NCBI GenBank assembly: GCA_017547125.1
Contig: JAFYQL010000020.1
Coordinates: 1 to 8,656 of the forward strand
Reading direction: 5' to 3'
DNA: 8,656 nt
From: Bacillota bacterium
GTDB lineage: Bacteria; Bacillota; Clostridia; Lachnospirales; Anaerotignaceae
In this document: in pieces, positions 1 through 5,035 of the stretch
How positions within the stretch are numbered: the stretch's first letter is position 1
Layout of the letters: the number at the start of each line of letters is the position of its first letter
Made by a program: the position numbers and the translations under genes
Notes under the pieces: generated by a model
The model's database searches: none
The model's input: only the letters and a program-made list of their open reading frames with translations
What the model was told of the DNA's origin: nothing

Positions 1-265
1 CATATTTTGTATTATACTTTTCAAAAAGATATTCAGAAATCGCCTCTCTGAGTTCCATCATACCCTGATTTGATGTGTATGAAGTAATACCCTTTTCAAG
101 TGAAACGATTGCCGCTTCTCTTGCATACCAAGGTGTCTCAAAGTCAGGTTCACCAACACCAAGAGATATAGCACCCTTTAAAGTGCTTGCCACATCAAAA
201 AATTTTCTGATGCCTGAGCTTGGCATATTTGCAATTGCATTTGATATATATTTATTTTCTGTCAT
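1..265 (-). CDS. PLP-dependent aminotransferase, class I/II (5' part, cut by window edge)
   Basis: Only the first 88 residues lie in the window; the gene runs off the left edge. The translation begins MTENKYISNAIANMPSSGI and contains SLGVGEPDFETPWYARE at about residues 34-50, then GITSYTSNQGMMELREAI at about 59-76. This is the typical N-terminal part of fold-type I class I/II aminotransferases: the GEPDF-TP stretch and the Y-x-x-N-x-G-xx-ELR motif precede the PLP-binding domain. These enzymes move amino groups between amino acids and 2-oxoacids in the cytoplasm; the substrate cannot be told from this fragment. The catalytic lysine lies outside the window. ATG at 265 is preceded by GGAG (274-277) at 8 nt spacing. 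A terminator at 375-405 separates it from the upstream pyrophosphatase gene, so it is probably transcribed on its own. The family call is firm, the exact enzyme is not. Confidence 0.88.
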   Translation of the reverse strand, partial: MTENKYISNAIANMPSSGIRKFFDVASTLKGAISLGVGEPDFETPWYAREAAIVSLEKGITSYTSNQGMMELREAISEYLFEKYNTKY

Positions 266-310
266 TTTTTTCGCTCCAAATTTTCTACTCAAAAATACCT
301 ACACTTTGAT

Positions 311-340
311 ATAATAACACATTTAATATGCATATTTCTA
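311..340 (-). promoter_or_regulatory. Candidate promoter of the aminotransferase gene
   Basis: On the minus strand TAGAAA (335-340) and TATTAT (311-316) are 18 bp apart. A TGT just before the -10 box gives an extended -10. The start of transcription would fall near 304, about 40 nt before the ATG at 265. The -35 box is a weak match, so this is moderate evidence only. Confidence 0.4.
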
Positions 341-374
341 CTGTATAAACAACTTTTTTTATATTTTATTGGCA

Positions 375-405
375 CAAAAAAAGGAAATCCTGATGGATTT
401 CCTTT
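375..405 (-). terminator. Intrinsic terminator after the pyrophosphatase gene
   Basis: On the minus strand AAAGGAAATCC pairs perfectly with GGATTTCCTTT (11 bp, arms 395-405 and 380-390) around a 4-nt ATCA loop. A run of T (376-382 on the complement) follows directly. The hairpin starts 4 nt after the stop codon at 410-412 of the pyrophosphatase gene. Confidence 0.92.
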
Positions 406-409
406 AAAA

Positions 410-2059
410 TTACTGCTGCATAGCCGCAATAAGGTCTGGTACAAGCTGTTTCTTTCTTGAAACCATACCCTTAACAACAATGCCATCAAGAGATGTAACT
501 TCGCCGTAAGCTGAAGTAATGATGCTCTTTGCTTTTGCACCCTTGAAAAGAAGTATAGTTGATTCGTCGATGATATTTGTAAGCATGAAGAATACCATAT
601 CAAGATTGCCCTTTGAAAGAAGCTCTTCCATAAACGGATTGAGTCTGTCTTTTGTAGCATTAAGGTCTGCCGCATTCATGCTTGTAATCTGGCCTACACC
701 AAATGTCATGCCGGCAGTTGTAAATGTTTTGTAATCCTGATAGAAGATTTCTTCGCAAGTTCTTTCTGAAAGATTGCTGCCTGCTCCAAACATTTCTTCC
801 GCATGCTTTTCAATGCTGATGCCTGCAATTTCAGCAAGCTTTTCTGCTGCAAGCTTATCAACCACTGTACATGTAGGTGAACGGAACATAAGTGTATCTG
901 AAATGATAGCACTGCACATAAGGCCTGCCATTTCAGGTGTTATTTCCACTCCGCTTTCCATATACATCTGATAGATGATTGTACATGTACAGCCAAGAGG
1001 CTGATTTCTGAAGAATACAGGGTTTATTGTTTCAAGGTTGCCAAGTCGGTGATGGTCAACAATTTCCATAATTTCAGCATATTCAATGCCGTCAACTGCC
1101 TGATTCTTTTCATTGTGGTCAACAAGAACAACCTTTTTCTTTTCCATATCAAGGAAAGAACGTTTTGAAATAAGGCCAAGATATTTTCCCGCGTCATCAA
1201 GAACAGGGAAGTATCTTGTTCTTTCTTTAGCCATTACATCTTTTACGTCATTTGTAAAGTCATCAAGGCTGAATGTTGTAATTCCCTTTGATGTCATAAT
1301 GCTTTCAACAGGAATACTCTGGTTTATAAGACGTGCAACTGTATATGAGTCATATGGTGTGCAGATTATTAAAACACCCTTTTCTTCTGCTTTTCTTCTG
1401 ATCATCTGCTGAACATCTTCGTTGCCGCGGCAAAGAACTATACAGCTTACACCACTTTCAAGCGCGAAGAGCTGTGTTTCAAAACGGTTACCCATAATAA
1501 CAAGGTCATTTTCTTCAATATAACCTTCAATACGGTCCGGTGTGTTTGCTGCAATAAAAACTTTACCATCATCAAAAATTCCGTCTGCACTGCCAACAAG
1601 AACCTTTGCTTCAAGTGTTTCAATGATGTTCTTGAATGATGTTTTTGACTTTGAAACAATTCTGTTGTCGTATACGTCAAAACCAGCTTCTGCAAGATCA
1701 CCGATTGAAATGATACCTTCAATATATCCATCATCATTTGTGATAGTAAGAAGTGATGACGCATCTTCATTCATATTTTTATATGCAGTTTTGATTGAGA
1801 TACCTTTTTTGATAGGTCTTACTTTTTTTATTTCTATATCACTAACCTGAGTTCTTACGTCTTCTATGTATTCCGGCTCTTCAATGCCAAATCTTTCAAG
1901 TACGAACTGAGTTTCTTTGCTCACTTCGCCTGCTCTTTTAGCAACATATCTGTTTTCTGTAAGTTTGCTTTTAAGATTTGCATAAGTAATTGCCGCACAT
2001 ATAGAGTCTGTGTCAGGGTTTTTGTGTCCTATTACAATAATATCTTTCTTTTCTTTCAC
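410..2059 (-). CDS. ppaC: Mn-dependent inorganic pyrophosphatase, family II, with CBS-DRTGG-CBS regulatory insert
   Basis: A 549-residue cytoplasmic enzyme that hydrolyses pyrophosphate to phosphate, pulling biosynthetic reactions forward. The DHH catalytic domain is split. Its N-terminal part (about 1-70) has GHKNPDTDSI (11-20) with metal ligands H12, D16 and D18. After the insert it resumes with VDHN (313-316), the DHH motif at 335-337 and SDTLMFRSPT (387-396). The C-terminal DHHA2 domain ends with the substrate-binding SRKKQ (534-538). The insert holds a CBS repeat (about 72-130), a DRTGG domain (about 135-245) and a second CBS repeat (about 250-305). In characterised family members such as the C. 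perfringens enzyme this insert binds adenine nucleotides, so AMP/ADP inhibition and Ap4A activation are likely here by family inference. Length suits the CBS-DRTGG subfamily; plain family II enzymes are about 310 residues. The start is GTG at 2059, with GGGGTG (2066-2071) upstream and an in-frame TGA two codons before it. Confidence 0.96.
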   Translation of the reverse strand: MKEKKDIIVIGHKNPDTDSICAAITYANLKSKLTENRYVAKRAGEVSKETQFVLERFGIEEPEYIEDVRTQVSDIEIKKVRPIKKGISIKTAYKNMNEDASSLLTITNDDGYIEGIISIGDLAEAGFDVYDNRIVSKSKTSFKNIIETLEAKVLVGSADGIFDDGKVFIAANTPDRIEGYIEENDLVIMGNRFETQLFALESGVSCIVLCRGNEDVQQMIRRKAEEKGVLIICTPYDSYTVARLINQSIPVESIMTSKGITTFSLDDFTNDVKDVMAKERTRYFPVLDDAGKYLGLISKRSFLDMEKKKVVLVDHNEKNQAVDGIEYAEIMEIVDHHRLGNLETINPVFFRNQPLGCTCTIIYQMYMESGVEITPEMAGLMCSAIISDTLMFRSPTCTVVDKLAAEKLAEIAGISIEKHAEEMFGAGSNLSERTCEEIFYQDYKTFTTAGMTFGVGQITSMNAADLNATKDRLNPFMEELLSKGNLDMVFFMLTNIIDESTILLFKGAKAKSIITSAYGEVTSLDGIVVKGMVSRKKQLVPDLIAAMQQ

Positions 2060-2115
2060 GCTTCACACCCCGTTTTAATAACATTAAATAACAGCTTACA
2101 CATTTTTCCATATAT

Positions 2116-2144
2116 ATTTTATCACATTCAATATGATACTTCAA
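2116..2144 (-). promoter_or_regulatory. Promoter of the pyrophosphatase gene
   Basis: TTGAAG (2139-2144) and TAAAAT (2116-2121) on the minus strand are exactly 17 bp apart, and a TGA before the -10 box makes it an extended -10. Transcription would begin near 2109, giving a leader of about 50 nt. It lies between the gapA terminator and the pyrophosphatase start, as expected for an independent unit. Confidence 0.75.
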
Positions 2145-2167
2145 CGAATACCCGCTGCGATAAGCAT

Positions 2168-2205
2168 AAAAATACCGCCCCAACCTGTTGTGATTAAAGC
2201 GGTAT
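2168..2205 (-). terminator. Probable terminator after gapA
   Basis: On the minus strand ATACCGC (2199-2205) pairs with GCGGTAT (2172-2178) over 7 bp around a 20-nt loop, followed by five T. The hairpin begins 10 nt after the gapA stop. The large loop makes it less typical than the other terminators here. Confidence 0.65.
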
Positions 2206-2215
2206 AATTTTAAAA

Positions 2216-3223
2216 TTATTCAGCGTCTACAGAAGCCATGTATTTGATAAGGTCTACTACTTTGTTTGAGTAACCCCATTCATTGTCATACCATGAAACA
2301 ACTTTAACGAAGTTGTCGTTAAGTGAAATACCTGCATCTGCGTCGAAGATTGATGTTCTTGCATCGCCAAGGAAGTCTGTTGATACAACTGCATCTTCTG
2401 TGTAACCAAGGATACCCTTAAGTTCGCCTTCTGAAGCTTCCTTCATAGCTGCTTTGATTTCTTCGTATGTTGCTGGCTTTTCAAGTCTAGCTGTAAGGTC
2501 TACAACTGATACGTCAACTGTAGGAACACGGAAAGCCATACCTGTAAGTTTGCCGTTAAGTTCTGGAATAACTTTGCCAACTGCTTTAGCTGCACCTGTT
2601 GATGAAGGGATGATGTTAGCTGCTGCTGCACGTCCGCCTCTCCAGTCTTTCTTTGAAGGACCGTCAACTGTTTTCTGTGTAGCTGTTGTAGCGTGAACTG
2701 TTGTCATAAGACCTTCAACGATACCAAATTTGTCGTTAAGAACTTTTGCTACAGGAGCAAGACAGTTTGTTGTACATGAAGCGTTTGAAACAACTTTCAT
2801 ATCGCTTGTGTACTTTGTGTTGTTAACACCCATAACGAACATTGGAGCGTCGTTTGATGGAGCTGAGATAACAACTTTTTTAGCGCCACCAACAAAGTGA
2901 GCTGATGCTTTTTCTGCTGATGTGAAAGCGCCTGTTGATTCTACAATGTATTCAGCACCTGCTTCTGCCCATGCGATTTCAGCTGGGTCCATGCAAGCGA
3001 ATACTGTGATTTCGTTGCCGTTAACAACGAGTTTGTCACCTTTGATTTCGATTTCGCCATCGAATCTGCCGTGAACTGAGTCATACTTAAGCATGTATGT
3101 CATGTATTCAAGATCGATGAATGGGTCGTTGATAGCAACTACCTGAACGCCTTCTTTCTTAAGAGAAGCACGGAATACAAGTCTACCGATACGACCGAAA
3201 CCGTTAATACCAATTTTGACCAT
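2216..3223 (-). CDS. gapA: Glyceraldehyde-3-phosphate dehydrogenase (NAD-type)
   Basis: A 335-residue cytoplasmic glycolytic enzyme that oxidises and phosphorylates glyceraldehyde 3-phosphate to 1,3-bisphosphoglycerate with reduction of NAD. The N-terminal Rossmann motif is INGFGRIGR (6-14). Asp33 after the second strand (VAINDPF, 29-35) fits NAD rather than NADP. The catalytic SNASCTTNC has Cys150, and the partner is His177 in TTVHATTATQ. Conserved blocks TGAAKAVGKVIPELNGKLTG and SWYDNEWGYSNKV complete the fold, and the length is standard. Many blocks look more like the E. coli GapA/eukaryotic GAPDH group than like B. subtilis-type GapA, though this rests on recalled sequences. The ATG at 3223 has a perfect AGGAGGT (3231-3237) at 7 nt spacing. 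It is probably cotranscribed with the 33-residue peptide gene upstream, with three hairpins between, and ends at a terminator. Strong expression is expected. Confidence 0.98.
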   Translation of the reverse strand: MVKIGINGFGRIGRLVFRASLKKEGVQVVAINDPFIDLEYMTYMLKYDSVHGRFDGEIEIKGDKLVVNGNEITVFACMDPAEIAWAEAGAEYIVESTGAFTSAEKASAHFVGGAKKVVISAPSNDAPMFVMGVNNTKYTSDMKVVSNASCTTNCLAPVAKVLNDKFGIVEGLMTTVHATTATQKTVDGPSKKDWRGGRAAAANIIPSSTGAAKAVGKVIPELNGKLTGMAFRVPTVDVSVVDLTARLEKPATYEEIKAAMKEASEGELKGILGYTEDAVVSTDFLGDARTSIFDADAGISLNDNFVKVVSWYDNEWGYSNKVVDLIKYMASVDAE

Positions 3224-3253
3224 TTTGAAAACCTCCTGAAAAATAAGTTTTTT

Positions 3254-3277
3254 TCACTGTATGTTGTGTTACAGTAA
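3254..3277 (-). other. RNA hairpin C in the gapA leader region
   Basis: On the minus-strand RNA UUACUGU pairs with ACAGUGA (7 bp including one U-G wobble) around a 10-nt loop. A-runs lie on both sides. It sits 16 nt upstream of the gapA ribosome binding site. On the plus strand the wobble becomes a C-A mismatch, which suggests that the minus RNA is the relevant one. Confidence 0.5.
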
Positions 3278-3293
3278 TTTTTTTACTCTATTG

Positions 3294-3311
3294 GGCGCAA
3301 AAACTTGCACC
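3294..3311 (-). other. RNA hairpin B in the gapA leader region
   Basis: On the minus-strand RNA GGUGCAA pairs with UUGCGCC (7 bp with one U-G wobble) around a GUUU tetraloop. It is compact and partly GC-rich in otherwise AT-rich DNA. No T-run follows, so it does not look like a terminator. Confidence 0.55.
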
Positions 3312-3329
3312 TTTACAATAGTTTTTTTA

Positions 3330-3358
3330 ACAGCGGCACATTTATATATGTACCGCTG
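3330..3358 (-). other. RNA hairpin A between the small peptide gene and gapA
   Basis: On the minus-strand RNA CAGCGGUACA pairs with UGUGCCGCUG (10 bp with one U-G wobble, plus one further A-U pair inside) around a loop of about 6 nt. It is the strongest hairpin in the intergenic stretch. What follows on the minus strand is TTAAAAAAAC rather than a T-run, so it is not a standard intrinsic terminator. An mRNA processing or 3'-end protection role is possible. Confidence 0.6.
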
Positions 3359-3383
3359 GGTTAAACATATTTGGTTTTGTTAA

Positions 3384-3485
3384 TCAGCAGCTTCTGCCCT
3401 TTGCAAGATTAACAATTGAAAATGCTAACAATGCAGCAGATACGACAAGTGACACAGCACTTAAAACTAAAACTGTTACTTTCAT
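3384..3485 (-). CDS. 33-residue single-pass membrane peptide upstream of gapA
   Basis: A short gene that ordinary length cut-offs miss. ATG at 3485 follows a perfect AGGAGGT (3492-3498) at 6 nt spacing, as good as the gapA site, and TGA is at 3384-3386. The product starts MKVTVLVLSAVSLVVSAALL, continues with AFSIVNLAKGRSC, and ends there. Residues 3-28 form one uninterrupted hydrophobic helix, with Lys2 before it and Lys29 and Arg31 after it, and a terminal Cys33. A small inner-membrane peptide is therefore likely. There is no obvious signal peptidase site or lipobox. It lies about 115 nt downstream of the strong promoter at 3610-3638, and gapA begins 160 nt after its stop, so cotranscription with gapA is likely. 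I do not recognise the family and infer no function. Start, ribosome binding site and hydrophobicity pattern argue against chance. Confidence 0.7.
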   Translation of the reverse strand: MKVTVLVLSAVSLVVSAALLAFSIVNLAKGRSC

Positions 3486-3609
3486 ACTTATACCTCCTGT
3501 TACCAGAAACCGTTAACATTTATAGCCTTATGATTTATATTATGGTACGCAAAAGCTTTATTTTACGCTATTTCGCTCCCAAAATTCTTCCAAATCGGCT
3601 ACTGAAGTT

Positions 3610-3638
3610 ATTTTACCACGAGAAGGCTCGTATGTAAA
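3610..3638 (-). promoter_or_regulatory. Strong promoter of the small peptide-gapA unit
   Basis: On the minus strand TTTACA (3633-3638) and TAAAAT (3610-3615) are 17 bp apart, and TGG before the -10 box gives an extended -10. Immediately upstream are an A8 tract (3639-3646) and an A7 tract (3650-3656), whose centres are about 10.5 bp apart, resembling an UP element. Transcription would begin near 3603, leaving a leader of about 118 nt before the peptide ATG. The spacer contains the inverted repeat ACGAG-CCTT-CTCGT (3618-3631). Confidence 0.75.
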
Positions 3639-3795
3639 TTTTTTTTCGCTTTTTTTCTTCTAAAAAGTATATAAAGTTTCTTCAATAAAAACACGATATT
3701 TTCAACACTTTCACGATAAAATCACTATATACTGTGCTTTTTTGTTATTTATCCATAGGTATTTTGCTCGTTTTTCAAAAATATAACCCTGTTTT

Positions 3796-3828
3796 TTGTG
3801 TAAAATAATTGATATGCCGTTTACACAA
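3796..3828. repeat. Inverted repeat upstream of the zinc-ribbon gene, operator candidate
   Basis: TTGTGTAAA (3796-3804) and TTTACACAA (3820-3828) are perfect inverted 9-bp arms separated by 15 bp, ending 2 bp before the -35 box at 3831. The arms are 24 bp apart centre to centre. A second perfect palindrome, ACAATATTGT (3825-3834), overlaps both the right arm and the -35 box. No T-run follows, so a DNA-binding site is likelier than a terminator. Confidence 0.45.
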
Positions 3829-3830
3829 TA

Positions 3831-3859
3831 TTGTTAAGCAAAAAAAATTATGTTATAGT
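3831..3859 (+). promoter_or_regulatory. Promoter of the zinc-ribbon gene
   Basis: TTGTTA (3831-3836) and TATAGT (3854-3859) are 17 bp apart, with TGT giving an extended -10. Transcription would begin near 3866, followed by GGTGA (3872-3876) and ATG at 3882. The promoter lies inside any longer upstream reading of the gene, which fixes the start at 3882. Confidence 0.75.
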
Positions 3860-3881
3860 TTTAAAATGGACGGTGATAAAT

Positions 3882-4253
3882 ATGTTTTTTATGATAGGCG
3901 TTATGCCATTTAACAAAGCAATTCCATATATGTTCAGTTGTGTGTGCCCAAAATGTGGACGCATGTGCCAGTATGAAGTTTTCTATTCAGGCAACTGCCT
4001 CAGTCTCTTCTTCATACCAGTTTTCCGTTGGGGCAAACAGTATTATGTAAGAAGCAGTTGCTGCGGCACAGTTTATGCCCTTGAAAAATCTGTAGGCGAT
4101 GCCATAGCAAAAGGCGAAAACATCATTATACAGAATAGTGACCTTACAGAAGTAAACTCAAACTACGCTCCTGTAAGAAGATGTCACAGCTGCGGTTATG
4201 AATGCACATCTGACTTTGACTTCTGTCCAAAATGCGGCAGCAAACTTGACTAA
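3882..4253 (+). CDS. Small zinc-ribbon protein of unknown function
   Basis: A 123-residue protein with two cysteine modules. The N-terminal module has CPKC (22-25) and a later CC pair (60-61) around a hydrophobic stretch LSLFFIPVFRW (40-50). The C-terminal module is a classical zinc ribbon, CHSC (101-104) and CPKC (115-118). The N-terminal pattern with FFIP-F-W and SCC matches a family of short clostridial proteins usually named only 'zinc-ribbon domain-containing protein'; this is recalled and no function is established. The hydrophobic stretch is short and probably folded into the domain rather than crossing the membrane. The frame stays open upstream to 3831, but the promoter occupies that part; ATG 3882 has GGTGA at 5 nt spacing. 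It is the only plus-strand gene here, a single-gene unit with its own promoter and terminator, convergent with sigE. Zinc binding is inferred from the cysteine spacing. Confidence 0.87.
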   Translation: MFFMIGVMPFNKAIPYMFSCVCPKCGRMCQYEVFYSGNCLSLFFIPVFRWGKQYYVRSSCCGTVYALEKSVGDAIAKGENIIIQNSDLTEVNSNYAPVRRCHSCGYECTSDFDFCPKCGSKLD

Positions 4254-4256
4254 GAC

Positions 4257-4298
4257 AAAAGAGACTGTATTGAAAAACTCAATACAGTCTCTTTTTTT
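4257..4298 (+). terminator. Bidirectional terminator between the zinc-ribbon gene and sigE
   Basis: A long hairpin with a 12-bp perfect core (4261-4272 with 4280-4291) is extended by four A-T pairs, with a 7-nt loop and T7 at 4292-4298 on the plus strand. It starts 3 nt after the zinc-ribbon stop. On the minus strand it abuts the sigE stop codon (4297-4299) and is followed by TTTTGTCTT, so it can also end the spoIIGA-sigE transcript. Confidence 0.92.
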
Positions 4299-5034
4299 AT
4301 ATCATTTTACTTATTTCTTTTTTTAATCTCTCTATAATCTTTTTCTCAAGCCTTGAAATATAGCTTTGCGAAATACCAAGCAAATCCGCCACTTCCTTCT
4401 GTGTTTTTTCTTCTCCGTCGTTGTCTATTCCAAACCTTAACTGAACAATCTTTCGTTCTCTTTTACTCAGCTTATCCATAGCCTTTCTCAAAAGACCTCT
4501 GTCCACTTCATCTTCAAGTTCTTTACATATAACATCACCGTCAGTACCCAGTATATCGCTCAAAAGCAGTTCATTTCCTTCCCAGTCAACATTAAGTGGT
4601 TCATCTATGGAAACCTCGCCTTTTGTACGGGCATTGCGCCTTAAATACATAAGTATTTCGTTTTCTATACACCTTGATGCATAGGTTGCAAGTTTTATTT
4701 TCTTTTCTGTTTTAAAAGTGTTTATGGCCTTTATAAGCCCTATTGTGCCTATGGAAATAAGGTCTTCCACGTTTATTCCTGTGTTTTCAAACTTACGCGC
4801 AATATATACCACAAGACGCAGATTGTGCTCTATAAGCACTGCCTTTGCCATTTCTTCATTTTCCGTACCAAGCATATTAAGCACTGCCTCCTCATCGTTA
4901 CCCTCAAGCGGTGGCGGAAAAACATCACTTCCTCCAATATAATAAATCTCGGGAAGCTTAGACGAAACAAAACTGCATAACTCTCTCAGCTTATATTTTG
5001 CACAAAATATGTAATATCTTAAATTTAAAGGCAT
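4297..5034 (-). CDS. sigE: Sporulation sigma factor E precursor (pro-sigma-E)
   Basis: A 245-residue RNA polymerase sigma factor for early mother-cell gene expression during sporulation. The first 30 or so residues form the pro-sequence (MPLNLRYYIFCAKYKLRELC onward) that tethers the precursor to the membrane. YYIGGSD (31-37) matches the region where SpoIIGA cuts in B. subtilis. Region 2 follows with NLRLVVYIARKFENTGI (71-87), DLISIGTIGLIKAI (91-104) and KLATYASRCIENEILMYLRR (114-133). Region 4 has a helix-turn-helix at TQKEVADLLGISQSYISRLE (211-230). Length and sequence fit sigma-E rather than sigma-K or sigma-G. The ATG at 5034 lies one base after the spoIIGA stop, and its ribosome binding site (GGGAGGGG) sits inside the last spoIIGA codons, so translation is probably coupled. 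A gene for sigma-G, which follows sigE in many sporeformers, is absent here; the convergent zinc-ribbon gene follows instead. Confidence 0.97.
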   Translation of the reverse strand: MPLNLRYYIFCAKYKLRELCSFVSSKLPEIYYIGGSDVFPPPLEGNDEEAVLNMLGTENEEMAKAVLIEHNLRLVVYIARKFENTGINVEDLISIGTIGLIKAINTFKTEKKIKLATYASRCIENEILMYLRRNARTKGEVSIDEPLNVDWEGNELLLSDILGTDGDVICKELEDEVDRGLLRKAMDKLSKRERKIVQLRFGIDNDGEEKTQKEVADLLGISQSYISRLEKKIIERLKKEISKMI

Positions 5035-5035
5035 T

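Larger units (their letters stand above)
3486..3830. other. Divergent intergenic region between the gapA unit and the zinc-ribbon gene
   Basis: This 345-bp stretch has no convincing gene. It carries the leftward gapA promoter (3610-3638) with its A-tracts (3639-3656), and a 9-bp inverted repeat (3796-3828) next to the rightward promoter. The stretch 3660-3795 is AT-rich, and I see no clear promoter, RNA or repeat in it. The leader between about 3603 and 3486 has no strong hairpin or obvious riboswitch core. Confidence 0.6.

Noticed and set aside
3254..3284. Plus-strand terminator (hairpin C followed by seven T)
   Set aside because: The stem has a C-A mismatch on the plus strand and no plus-strand gene precedes it; the minus-strand RNA pairs better.
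3223..3330. A separate gapA promoter between the hairpins
   Set aside because: Only poor matches (for example TTGTAA and CAATAG at 19 bp) were found, much weaker than the promoter at 3610-3638.
3500..3600. Riboswitch in the 118-nt leader of the peptide gene
   Set aside because: I found no recognisable conserved core and only short, weak stems.
3416..3637. Plus-strand open frame of 73 codons over the gapA leader and small peptide gene
   Set aside because: It has no ribosome binding site, its composition looks random, and it is antisense to the peptide gene and the promoter.
3831..3881. Longer start for the zinc-ribbon gene (TTG at 3831)
   Set aside because: The added part is occupied by a well-formed promoter (TTGTTA, 17 bp, TATAGT), and the ATG at 3882 has its own ribosome binding site.
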